From the NCBI GenBank assembly GCA_038025085.1, contig CM076152.1:25504001-25568000 (forward strand): a stretch of DNA of 64,000 nt. The letters are read 5' to 3'. Positions 21,823 through 31,960 of this stretch are shown one piece after another. The notes beneath the pieces were generated by a model. It saw nothing but the letters and a program-made list of their open reading frames with translations, did not search any database and had not been told where the DNA came from. Numbering within the stretch: position 1 is the stretch's first letter; each line of letters opens with the position of its first letter. This DNA is from Tetragonia tetragonoides. Lineage: Eukaryota > Streptophyta > Magnoliopsida > Caryophyllales > Aizoaceae. A program made the position numbers and the translations under genes.

Positions 21823-23170
21823 TTAATCCTTCTTCCCTTTAGAAGGCACCGTTGAAGAGTTCTTCTTTGAAGGACCCTGGCTTGAGGACGACCTGTGATC
21901 GCTTCCTTGAGCTGGGGGCTTGCCTCTCTTCAGTACGTGGTAGTCTCCCATTCGAGACAATTCCTTCCTTTTTTTACCTCCTGTTTGTGAGTCATACCTA
22001 GGCTTTAGTTGGTCCCACTCCTCATGACGAAGGACTCGTCTCACTTCCCCATCACTGCAGGATAGCCAGTTCAGATAGGTCTCAGAAACCTGGGTTATAG
22101 TGATCATCCGAGGTACAACCCAGCGATGCCAGCTACGCCAATACTTTCTCCACTCAGCAGCAAATTCAGTGGTTAAGGCAACTATATTGGGTCTCATAGT
22201 CTCCTGACGAGGAATCACCTGTCTCAAGCCATATTGCCTCATGACCCTACAAGGAAAGAAGAAAGCAGTCCTGTACAAACCCAGTATAGTAGTATGAGGG
22301 ATCAGATCGTCACAAGCCACTAAAGAAGTCAAACTCCACCAGGACATGTGCCAACGAATGACAGGCCCCGCCTGGAAAAAGGCATCCCATTCAGCCAGGG
22401 ACTTTTCAGAATATAGCCTTTTCCTCACCAGAAAGCTAGTAGCAGTATAAGTCTTCTTGGACCAAGTCCGAGGAACACGGATAATCAGATTATCCGGCGA
22501 CTCTATCAACCTCAAATGCTTGCATAACCAGATTTGAAGCAGCAGGGGGTTGCCCGAAAAAGCTTGGTTAGCAGATGTTTTCAACCTGTCAAGCCCAATA
22601 ATGGTTTCTCCTATCACCAGATGTAAAGGAGAATGTCCTTCAACCATTTGATTAACCACGCGCAGCAACGAGGCTCTACCGATGTTTGAAGATTCTGCAT
22701 TAACAAACAACAGACGGTTTAACAGGCACAGTACAAAAGCCTGTCTACGGTAACGCCTGAATATGGCACCTTTTTCAGAAGGAATTGCGAATTTTTCGCA
22801 AATTTGAACCAAGTCCACATCAGCACCAAGCACCATGTTTTTAGCTTCTGCAGATGACAAGCCCAAGGATTTTTTGTATAGATCCCTAAAACCATCTCTC
22901 ACATTAAGGCACAGTTGGGGGAAGAACGTCACGAATATTAGTGATCACAGCAAATTCCTCCACCAAAGGGCATAATTCAGAATTACCAAACCGGAAAACA
23001 TGCAAGTCAGGGTCCCAATAATTCAAAGCAGAACGAAGAAGAGGCCACAATATTTTGGTTGGTTTTAAGTTTAGCAGGGTAGAAACATGGAACGGGGCTA
23101 GTTCGAATTTGTCTTCTACGGTCAGATTTTTGCACCAAGCATCGAACAGATCTTCAAAGGATTTCACCAT
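21823..23170 (-). pseudogene. Element B antisense gene 1 (DUF7745/plant-mobile-domain-like), one frameshift
   Basis: The start ATG is at 23168-23170 and the ORF runs about 450 codons, broken by a single frameshift near 22915-22930. The N-terminus has FDAWCKNLTVEDKFELAPF, NYWDPDLHVFRFGN and LCPLVEEFAVI. The middle has FVLCLLNRLLFVN and HLVIGETIIGLDRL. The C-terminal part has CRVMRQYGLRQVIPRQ, W-rich WRKYWRSWHRWVVP and a basic tail (GGKKRKELSRMG, SKGKKD). I recognise it only as a TE-linked plant protein resembling DUF7745/PMD. The C-terminal basic clusters suggest nuclear targeting or nucleic acid binding; this is inference. It has its own TATA box at 23246. Confidence 0.85.
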
Positions 23171-23245
23171 GGTGGAGAATTGGAAAAGCTTAGGAAAGTT
23201 AAAGGGATATGAAAAAGTGGTACAACATCAAGCACCTCAAGCACC

Positions 23246-23255
23246 CTATTTATAG
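23246..23255 (-). promoter_or_regulatory. TATA box of B antisense gene 1
   Basis: CTATAAATAG on the minus strand, 76-85 bp upstream of the ATG. That predicts an RNA start near 23215-23225 and a short 5' UTR. A and C have TATA boxes at the equivalent place (42729, 51501). Confidence 0.75.
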
Positions 23256-23317
23256 GCAAGCACGCGGGCCGAAAAAGTAAAAAAAAAAAAAAAAAAGCTG
23301 TCAGCAGACTGGTCAGC

Positions 23318-23373
23318 GCCGCTAGCGCCCCAGCGTAACGCCGTTGGCGGCCCAATCCAGCGCCGCTAGCGGC
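23318..23373 (-). promoter_or_regulatory. Palindrome pair upstream of B antisense gene 1
   Basis: GCCGCTAGCGCC at 23318-23329 and exact GCCGCTAGCGGC at 23362-23373, about 65-125 bp upstream of the antisense TATA box. They are the same 12-mers as in the B LTR. Confidence 0.7.
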
Positions 23374-23742
23374 CCAGACTCTGGCCCCACCCCGACTTTC
23401 TTTCTTCTCCGGTCCACATTTCCAATCCAAGTGACCCGATTTCAGTCCAGTTCTTAGCACCCGCGGGGAATAACAAAGCCCGAGACTCTCTTAGATTTAT
23501 CTTTATTTTTATTTCTTTATTTTTTTTTAGGGGGTATAATATGTGAAAATTTTGCGTTTTACTTGCATTTTTTTTAATATTCCCTAAATTTATAGCTTTA
23601 TTCTACTGCACAACACATTGCATCAAGTAGATCAAACGGGCATAATTGAGTCATTATAACATGTTCATGCATATCAAAAAATGTGTGTTACACCTAAAGC
23701 AGTAGTTCAAAGATTCATGTTCACAAAGCGGCCCAACATCAT
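23374..23742 (-). terminator. A-rich 3' region of B antisense gene 2
   Basis: The minus strand runs from the stop of antisense gene 2 (23743) into an A-rich stretch with CCCCCTAAAAAAAATAAAG and repeated AATAAA near 23500-23532. A (about 43145-43240) and C (about 51880-52027) have the same CCCCTAAAA/AATAAA layout in the same place. It probably holds the polyadenylation signals of gene 2. Confidence 0.5.
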
Positions 23743-26511
23743 TCAACTAGAATCGTCACTGCTGGCCTCATCATCAACGAACGGCCATTGCCCGTATTGT
23801 CCAGACGAGTAAGGGAAATAAGAGCTATATATGGGCCTACTGTTCTCAGGCCCCATGTCCCGACCATCATACGCTGGGGCCCGCATAGGGATACCTGCCG
23901 AAAATCCCGAGGCAAATAAACTCGCTGCGGCCTGACTAGCGAAATCTGTAGCGGCATCCTGATGGGAAGGCCCAGCATATGACATATCCCACCCAGGGGC
24001 GTTCGCCCAATCTCCAGCCGAGGGCGTAGATGCAGGCAACCTATCGAAGGATGGTCGGAAATCAACAGGAGAGAACATCTCCGGAATATATGGAACGGAA
24101 GGTCCGGACATCTCATCAACAGGAGGCCTAGTCACCACCACAGGAGGTGAACGAGCAATGGATGGTCTGCTCGTTGAAGAAGCCCTCGCTGCAGAAGAAT
24201 GGCGTGGTCCCACCGATGATGAAGACTGAGACATCTGCAGATGGTCGAAAATGTTAAGTTAAGCACTTCACTTAGCTAAAACAAAGGAAGAAGGGAATTT
24301 ACTTACATCAATTGTCTTGGACTGAGAACTCTTCCCATTGCCCATTGCTCGACCATAGCCTTTCTTCAACAGGTGTATAAGCTTGAAGACGTGAGAAGTC
24401 TACTCCCGGTTCAACTACAAAAAAAGAGAGAACCACAAAATAGAGTCAGAAACTCAAAACAAACACAAGTATAGGAGAGAGACAAAAGAGAGAAAGATGA
24501 CTCACCCCCGTACAACCATCGGGCAAGGGTAGGCCCTCCACCGCCTCTCCATCAGCAATATCGAGAGGGAGCTCCTCCACTATGCGCCCTCCACGCTCCC
24601 CTAGATACCTCACCTCGTTGGTTGGCAAGGTCACACTTGGGGGCTGACCCCGAGAAGCTCTAGAACGAGACCTCCTGGGGCCCGGAAGAGCTAGGCGATC
24701 CGTCTACAAGACACAAAAGTCAACATATTGGGCAAACAATTTGAAAATACAACAAATTTCTTACCTTAGAAGTAAGGTCCGGCATAAGGGGATCTAAGCA
24801 ATAGGCCAGATACATGGTCGTCTGGCCCAAGCCAACGACCTTCGGCACGATAAACTCCTGTGCTGCCCTACCACGGATCACAACCCCAAGGTCCCGCACA
24901 CTCAGGCCGCGCAGGTTGAACATGGTCAGAGGAGGATCCTCCGGAACCAGATGAGTACCCAAGGACGGATAGACCAACCGAGTCAAGCGATCCCCCAGAT
25001 ACCATACAAAGCTGAATGGCCCCTCGAAGACCACTCGCAGAGAGGATACCCTGAAAGACTCTAGGGTAATATGGGGAGGAACCCCAGGAATCTCGTCAAA
25101 GGCAGACCTTGACACCTGCAGATTATCAAGTCAAAATTCATTCACACAAAATGAACAAAAAGAATGTACAGATCAACAAGCAACTTACCGTGGACACAGC
25201 ATGGTTCTCAAAGGTAGCTCGAAAATGCTCCAGGGAAGTAAACGGATGGGTGTCTCTACCAACCCATCGCGAGCCTAAAGGAAACATCCTCAATCCCGGA
25301 CGATGAGGACCAAAGGCTGGGAAATACTCAAAGAACCACACCTTCCACACAAATAAACACACAAGCAAAGATGACTTCCCTAGTTGAAAATATAGGCAAA
25401 AGGAGAGGAATAAACAAAAAAAAAGAAGAGAGTCAACCTCGAAAATCCTCCATGGGCCCGTGATAGATGTCCTCTCGCTCGTCTCCTTAGGCCTACAGGC
25501 CCGACGACATCACTTCAACAATGAAGCATAAGCAGCTCCACCAAGGTTGAACTCACACAACTTGGACAAATCCTCCAAACATGTCAAGAAACCGACTTGA
25601 CACACGCTCTTCTTCTGAGCAAAGATCGTCGACCCCAGCAAGCAAGCCAGGAAATTGCGAGCCCTCTACTCTTCGGTAAGCCCCTGCGCAGATGCGGCGT
25701 CCCACAGCCGCGACAAGGAAACCCGATCCTGGTCAAAATGGGCATATACAGGCCCGTAAAGATCCGACAAAGTGTCTCTCTGTCGCCAATAATCCGCGTC
25801 ATACTGGATACGACGCCCTCCAAAAGACAACCCCGTCAGCACAGCAAACTGATAAGGGGTAGGAAACATCTCTCCCACAGGTGTATGGAAGGTGTTGGTG
25901 GAATCCCAAAATCTCTCCAGTAAACCCCGGGCGACAATCCTAGAATCCCCCAAGTGACAGGCTGGGATAACAGTCAAGAAATCAGCAAGACCTGAGTCCA
26001 GTACCAAACTCCTGGCTCTCTCCAAAAAGTACCCAACAGCATAGACCTATGGGAAGTAGTCCCATGAGCCTGCAGCATAACCCCAACACCCTGGCCAAGC
26101 CAACAAAATTTTCTCAAGTACCCAATACACCACAAATACAGCTAAAATAAATTTCATACACATTATATATAGCTAGCCACCAATCCAGTACAAATGCCAA
26201 TTTGTTTGTGTGCAGAAGCACTAACAGTTCCAATTTTCAGTTCAAATATACTGAACACAAAAAAAAAGTTGAGTCAGAAAACGTACCATCTCTGGGTCAG
26301 ACAAATGACTTTGTCTAGTCGGCAACATAACACTACGGTTCCAAAAACCAGGCGAGGGCCAGTCTAACCGCATGAACGAATCCTGGTACAGTCGAGCCCC
26401 ATCCGCGTGAGAAGTTGGAGGCTTTCGGGTAGAAGGCAACCCGGTGCGGAAAAGGCTCCGGTCATACTCTTCGTCGCACATAGGACGTTTCCCCTTGTCT
26501 ACGGGAGCCAT
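23743..26511 (-). pseudogene. Element B antisense gene 2: seven-exon plant-mobile-domain gene
   Basis: Inferred exons, 5' to 3': 26511-26287, 26069-25438, 25341-25189, 25115-24765, 24703-24506, 24414-24307, 24234-23743. Most junctions have GT/AG (for example ATG|GTACGT, AAG|GTAAGAA, TGCAG|GTGTC). Exon 1 gives MAPVDKGKRPMCDEE. Exon 2 is the plant mobile domain: ERFWDSTNTFHTPVGEMFP, FAVLTGLSFGGRRI. Exon 4 carries FSFVWYLGDRLTRLVYPSL. Exon 7 is a Ser/Pro/Tyr/Gly-rich tail. Two breaks: a frameshift near the exon 2 start and a stop at 25666-25668. The exon map agrees with A and C. PMD proteins occur in TE ORFs and in MAIN-type silencing factors; the role here is unknown. Confidence 0.8.
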
Positions 26512-26790
26512 AAGAACACAATGAAGCTTTCTCTCTCTACAAGTGGGAAAATAAAAGTTTCAGATTCGCAAGCTACAAGCATCCATTCAACAATGCAACT
26601 CAAAATTCAGCAACTAGGCGGAAAAATAAGCAAGTTCAAGACAAAAACCGAAGAAAACGGACAAGAATCAACTTACCTCAAGTAGAGTGAAGCACTCAAC
26701 AATGGAGGACTTTCAACCCAAAGCTCTCGACAATGGCTCGGTTGGGAAGAAGAAGAAAACGCGAAAAGAGGAGAGAGAAAGCGCTGAAGC

Positions 26791-26802
26791 GCTTTTATTT
26801 GG
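26791..26802 (-). promoter_or_regulatory. Possible TATA box of B antisense gene 2
   Basis: The minus strand reads CCAAATAAAAGC, about 280 bp upstream of the ATG. It is a weak match and is supported mostly by the palindromes directly upstream. Confidence 0.35.
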
Positions 26803-26814
26803 CTCAAGCCCAAC

Positions 26815-26900
26815 GCCGCTAGCGGTGCTGGCCAGAGCCGCTAGAGGCTTCAAACCGAAGCCCAGTGCCGCTAGCGGCGCTGGCCTGGGCCGCTAGTGGC
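26815..26900 (-). promoter_or_regulatory. Palindrome cluster upstream of B antisense gene 2
   Basis: Four copies or variants of GCCGCTAGCGGC: 26815-26826 (last base T), 26837-26848 (AGAGGC), 26867-26878 (exact), 26889-26900 (AGTGGC). It is the same motif as in the LTR and upstream of antisense gene 1. Confidence 0.7.
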
Positions 26901-27189
26901 CCTGCGGAGCTGCAGCACGGGCCCCACAAGCTGACCTGAGGCCCCTTTTTCCAGTCCAAAGTTCGTTATTACAGTTCGTCTCACGGCAACTTCAGTACCA
27001 AATGCGCGGGTGCAAAGCCCTCGGGCCCACAAATTCAAAATTTGACAGCTAACCCATTTTACGGTACCAACTACTTACAGGTAAAACTAACCCATTTATT
27101 TTGCAGGATCTACATGGCGACGACTCTTACGACCCGCAGCGCCCAATTTATTCATAAGCCCGAAATTTTCAACGACACTTGTTAAGCAA
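26901..27189 (+). other. B spacer between antisense gene 2 promoter and tandem array
   Basis: No ORF. It leads directly into the 65-bp array. Confidence 0.5.
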
Positions 27190-27690
27190 CTCGACACTAC
27201 AATTTTCGGGGTTAGTCAATGCTCGCTAAAGTTATTGCGGTTAAACTATCACTGGGCAAGGCTACAATTTTCGGGGTTAGTCAATGGTCGCTAAAGTTAT
27301 TGCGGTCAAACTATCCCTGGGCAACACTACAATTTTCGGGGTTAGTCAATGATCGCTAAAGTTATTGCGGTTAAACTATCCCTGGGCAACACTACCATTT
27401 TCGGGGTTAGTCAATGATCGCTAAAGTTATTGCGGTTAAACTATCCCTGGGCAACACTACAATTTTCGAGGTTAGTCAATGATCGCTAAAGTTATTGCGA
27501 TTAAACTATCCCTGGGCAAGGTTAAAAAATTTCGAGGTTAGTCAATGATCGCTAGAGTTATTGCGGTTAAACTATCCCTGGGCAAAGTTGCAAATTTTCG
27601 GGGTTAGTCAATGATCGCTAAAGTTATTGCGGTTAAACTATCCCTGGGCAAGGTTACAAATTTTATGCTTCAGTCAATGATCGCTTAAAG
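27190..27690 (+). repeat. 65-bp tandem repeat, about seven copies, in B
   Basis: The units hold ACAATTTTCGGGGTTAGTCAA, TGATCGCTAAAGTTATTGCGG and TTAAACTATCCCTGGGCAA. GTTAGTCAAT occurs at 27211, 27276, 27341, 27406, 27471, 27537 and 27603: spacing 65 four times, then 66 twice. A degraded eighth copy follows. It lies in the hypervariable region before the PPT, which in other Tat/Ogre elements is a recorded source of satellites. Confidence 0.93.
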
Positions 27691-28305
27691 CGGTTATACT
27701 GTCCACTGTTTTTATATGTTTCAGTCAATGATTGCTTAACCTATTGCATCTAAACTGTTCATATGTTTTAACCATTTTACAGCCGTCATTTTGATCGCGC
27801 TGTCTCGTCGACCTTTTCATTTCTTATGCAGGGACGGAATCTCGGCATCCGCCGAGTGGTGTTTAGTCAATGTTTGCTCGATAAAGCATTTATACTATTC
27901 ATTCTCATGTTACTAACCATTTTTGCAGCCGTTATTTTTAATCGCGCTGTCTTGTTGACTTTTTCGTTTCTCGAAAAGGGATGAAATCTCGCCATCCGTC
28001 GAGCGGTGTTTAGTCACTGTTTGTCGAAGCACTCTATGTTGATCATCCTCAAAGTATTGCTAACTTTTTCATTCACTCTGAATACAGGTCCCCAGCAGAC
28101 GTTTAGGCCAGCTATCCTGTTACTATTAACCCTTCAGTTTCTCTTGTGTTCACCGGGATGAAATCTTAGCACACTACGAGCGTGTTCCAACACAGATTTG
28201 TCTTCATATGCATGCATACTGTACACTCTCACACACCGTTGCACATCAGCATCCTGCATGTCGCCTTCGGAGTACTTTGATCTTCGCTTTTACTCAAGCT
28301 CGATC
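27691..28305 (+). repeat. Degenerate second repeat in B (about 125 bp, two copies)
   Basis: Two diverged copies, about 27770-27890 and 27895-28015. Each has TAACCATTTT(T/A)CAGCCGT, then CGCGCTGTCT, a GGGA(C/T)GGAATC-like segment, CATCCG(C/T)CGAG and GGTGTTTAGTCA. The rest (28016-28305) leads to the PPT. No gene is visible. Confidence 0.65.
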
Positions 28306-28315
28306 AAAGTGGGGG
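28306..28315 (+). other. Polypurine tract of element B
   Basis: AAAGTGGGGG, four bases before the 3' LTR. The context (CTTTGATCTTCGC, then CAAGCTCGATCAAAGTGGGGG) matches A at 49929 and D at 60536. Confidence 0.85.
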
Positions 28316-28319
28316 CTTC

Positions 28320-29614
28320 TGTAGACGGCAAACAAGCGTCTTCAGATTTCTCCGCAAAAAGCTCGATGCTGAAAGGAGTAATTTTTAAGCTTGAACTGCT
28401 ATTTTGCTTTAATAGTTTAAAATAAGGTCTCAGGCTTTTCTCCAAACACTCCTTTATTTTCATTACATCCAAAAGCCCCGTTCAACAGCTTTCCAACGAC
28501 ACGTCCCATGCCTCATTCCGACCTCCGGTCGCCAAGTTGCGATATAGGGGTAAAATTGTCTTTCGCCACTCAATGGTAAAACAGTCTTTTCCCATTTTTT
28601 GGATCATTAAAAATTCCCCAGAAGATAAAGACAGGCTGGATGATGTCATCCAGTTGGCTGCTGACAGCCATCAGCGACCCTGGAGAACGTCCCAAGGCCG
28701 CTAGCAGCATAGGCCAGCGCCGCTAGCGGCGCTGCCTTTCCCTTCGGGCCCGGCTCATTTTTGAGGCCCTTCTCATTTTTCAGCTCATTTTCACCCGTCC
28801 AACCCTACTTCTCCATGCCTATATAAACAATCTTCCACCCTCAGTTCAAAACACACAGCCTACAGTTGGCAACCTCTATTCTCAGTTCAGTATTCCTGAG
28901 CTTCCCCCTCTTTCTTCTAAAAAGCTTGAGATCTATTTTTTTATTCTTGTCAAATATAGCCTACAGTTCAGGTACAAATTCCTGAGGGCTCAAATTAAAT
29001 TAATTACTTATTTGTTTATTTTTCCAATAGTCATAATGTAGATATCATGCTAGGTAACGTTTTTATTGCTTCCTAAATATTGTCTATATAGTCGTTGTGT
29101 TGCTCAACTTGTCAATCGAATGCATGTCTAAATAAGGGTTAAAAATAAATATTGTGATGCTTGTGATGAACAAATTAATAGTCTATGTCTAGGTTGTTAA
29201 TCCGGTTGTGTGGGAATTATGTCTTTAAATTATTAAGCAAACTTGAGTTAGTAGAGGCCGTCGTAATACGGGCGAGTTGGGTGCCTAACACCTTCCCACC
29301 TCGTACCTTCGCCCCCGAACCTATTATTCTTGGGTACTTATATGTTTTATATAAGCGGGAGTCTTTCTAAAAACATGATTAGTTCACTTTTCGCGCTATT
29401 GGGTTGTCCCTTCGGATTGTCCCTTCGGTTTGTCCCTTCGATAAAACGCCAATAGCAGATTTGTGACCTCTTTCATGGTGTTTATTCAATTCAAGTATTT
29501 TCAAAAGTTTTTCTAACTCGATGGTCCCTTAATCTTATCTAAGCCCCAACTGACAAATTTTCTATAAGGACGCACTCCGTGGAAACCATGGTTGGAAAAT
29601 CCCGGGTCCTTAAA
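28320..29614 (+). repeat. 3' LTR of element B
   Basis: 1295 bp. It aligns with the 5' LTR throughout, with a few indels in the palindrome region. The last bases are TTAAA where the 5' copy has TTACA. The TATA box is intact near 28824 (CTATATAAAC). Confidence 0.95.
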
Positions 29615-29619
29615 CAAGC

Positions 29620-30620
29620 ACAGTTCGTGGACCCCATTTGGCTTGATTACCTTCGCACACCACCACTGTCACCTCAAGCCTCTCCACCTAATTCACCTAA
29701 ATCCGCCATGTCCGGAGATACTGAGAAAACCGCTGACCAGAAGATGGATGACCTTTTAGCCCAAATGGTCGCCATGAATGCTAGATTCACTGATATGGAA
29801 GCCCGTGTCGCTATGTTGGATCCCCTACTGAGGATGATGATGAGCCCAAGCCCAACGAAGAAAAGGCTGAGCCCTCCACTAAAGAGGTCCAAGAACTCTA
29901 AGCTAAACTAAATAGGCTTGAGTCTGTTTTAGGCAAAAGTCATGTCTTCAACGACATGATCATCAATTCTGAAGACTATGCTCCCCACATCAACGGAAGA
30001 TTGCCAACTAAGTTTTTCATGCCTGAAGTTCCCACGTTCAAAGAAACTGATGATCCACAAGATCACATTAGAGCCTTTACCACTGGATTGAGCCTTAGAG
30101 GCATTGAACAAGAGCTGTATGTTCACCTCTTTCCCCAAATTTGGACCCTGCTGTCAGGGCCTGGTTCTTCAAATTGCCCACCCAAAAACTGCAAAAATGG
30201 GAAGATTTATCCACCTTGTTCCTTGAGAGGTATGCCGACATTGTCTTGCCTCCCATGACATTGAGAGAATTGGATATCACCAAGCAAGGTGACAAAGAAG
30301 GGTTCACCAATTTCGTAAGAAGATGGAGAACTAAGGTTGCTGAAATGATTGATCGCCCATCTGAAAGGGATCAAATTAGAATGCTAGTCCAAAATTTGGC
30401 ATCTGAGTACCGCGAACACGTGAAGTTCCAACCCATAACCACTTATGCCCAACTAACTGAAGTAGGCATGGCCATTGAAGATGACTAACTCCAAAGAGGA
30501 AAGAACAAAGTCACTTACAACAACACCACAAGCAGTTATAAGGATAAGAAATACACCTATACCAATCATGCCTCCACAAATAGAGGAAATGAAGTGAACG
30601 CCATTGCTGACAGGCGTCCA
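29620..30620 (+). pseudogene. Element A gag, main part after B (broken)
   Basis: The frame resumes at 29620 after the TSD with QFVDPIWLDYLRTPP and TADQKMDDLLAQMVAMNARFTD. A frameshift near 29823 leads to the next part (MIINSEDYAPHINGRLPTKF, PTFKETDDPQDHIRAFTT). Another near 30140 leads to MDPAVRAWFFKLPTQKLQKW, LRELDITKQGDKEGFTNF and a stop at 30486-30488 after GMAIEDD. It is the capsid core, homologous to E gag on the other strand. With two frameshifts and a stop it makes no Gag. Confidence 0.9.
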
Positions 30621-31960
30621 AGAAGGTTCACTCCCCTCGGAATGCCTTATGTCAAGCCCCTAGACAAATTGATCAAAGGAGATTATCTACACCCGATTAG
30701 GCCTACTCCCGATCCACCCGTAGAGAAAAGATCACCATATTGGAAGGAGTCTGCATTCTGAAAATACCATAGGGGTCGTGGGCACGATACTGAAAAGTGT
30801 TACACTCTCAAGGAGAAAATCCAGGATTTGTTCGACAATGGCACCATACCATTGCCTAAAGACGCACCACCACCCAGCAACAACAATAATCCGCTGGGGA
30901 ACTCTTTCGCCATTGACATAGAAGAAGGGTTTGATCCATCCTATCTGATCACTCCGATTGGGCAGGCCATACCACCATACCCAAGCCCAAGGCCCACGTT
31001 GGACATTTGTGGCTTTTGGGATAGTGACGAAGAGGATAATGGATCCTATACTGATCCAGAAGACGTATTGAGTCCTCAATTCCATGACATAGCTAATGGC
31101 AAAGGTTGGTATGATATCTCCGATGATGAGAAAGAAGAAGATGATAAAGCTCTAAACTACCTCACAAGATCAGGACGCCAGTTCAGGCCCGAAAATATCT
31201 ACATGGACCCATTCCAAATCCAATCTGTGGAGCCTGTAACAATCCCCAATAGGGATCCAGCCTAAAGAAAAATAGCTAAAGAGGATGATGGGACCAACAT
31301 TCTCAAACAATTACAAAGAACAAAAGCTGACATATCCATCTGGCAATTGTTGACCACTTCTATCACTTATAGAAGGGCCGTGCTAGATGCCTTGAATGCA
31401 ACCACAATTTCTCCAAATGTTACCCTTGAAGAGGAAGTTAACCTCCTGGTCCAAGGAAAGTCATCTACACCAGTCACCTTTCCTGACAAGGACCTTCCAC
31501 CTGAAGGTATCCACCACAACAAAGCTCTTTATCTGACCGTAATTTGCCAACAAAAACAAATCCCTATGACTTTAGTTGACAATGGCTCAGCTGTAAATGT
31601 GTGCCCTTTGAGGACCGCTGAACACCTCAAAATAAATTGTAACAACCTCGCGCGTTTCGCACAAGGGCTAAGAGCTTACGATAATTCCAAAAGAAACGTC
31701 TTGCACACATTTTCCATGAACATCAATATTGGGCCGATCGAGAAAATGGTCCAGTTCCATGTAATTGACATTCCAGCCACCTTCAACCTTCTCTTAGGAA
31801 GGCCTTAGTTACATGGGCTGAACGCTGTAGCTTCAACCCTGCACCAAAAGGTAAAACTATCCTTGGCAGGGTCCACGTTGGAAGTCTGCGCTGATACTAT
31901 GGTAGCCTAGATAGAAAAAGCTCCAGTCCTAAAGATAGAGCATAATGAGCAAGATGAGGA
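30621..31960 (+). pseudogene. Element A zinc-knuckle region and protease (broken)
   Basis: The nucleocapsid motif keeps KYHRGRGHDTEKC, but its first Cys codon is TGA (near 30759), so the zinc knuckle is lost. A long linker follows with an acidic part (FWDSDEEDNGSYTDPED) and ISIWQLLTTSITYRRAVLDAL. The protease (31480-31810) has LVDNGSAVNVCPLRTAEHL and FNLLLGRP, with its active-site Asp intact. A stop follows at 31806-31808 (TAG in place of Trp), with another at 31263. Confidence 0.87.

Larger units (their letters stand above)
14149..29614 (+). mobile_element. Element B: full-length Tat-like retrotransposon lacking RT and RNase H
   Basis: Length 15,466 bp with LTRs of 1304 and 1295 bp. The flanking TSD is CAAGC (14144-14148 and 29615-29619), inside A's gag. 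Internal order: PBS, leader, gag, protease region with a 291-bp tandem duplication, a gap where RT and RNase H should be, integrase, conserved block, antisense gene 1 (single exon), antisense gene 2 (seven exons), 65-bp tandem repeats, PPT. It differs in family from A and C: its LTR begins TGTAGACGCC/GGC and its GC-rich motif is GCCGCTAGCGGC. It is non-autonomous as it stands. Confidence 0.95.

Noticed and set aside
27190..27690. CRISPR-like array
   Set aside because: Head-to-tail repeats without unique spacers, in plant DNA; it is a minisatellite.
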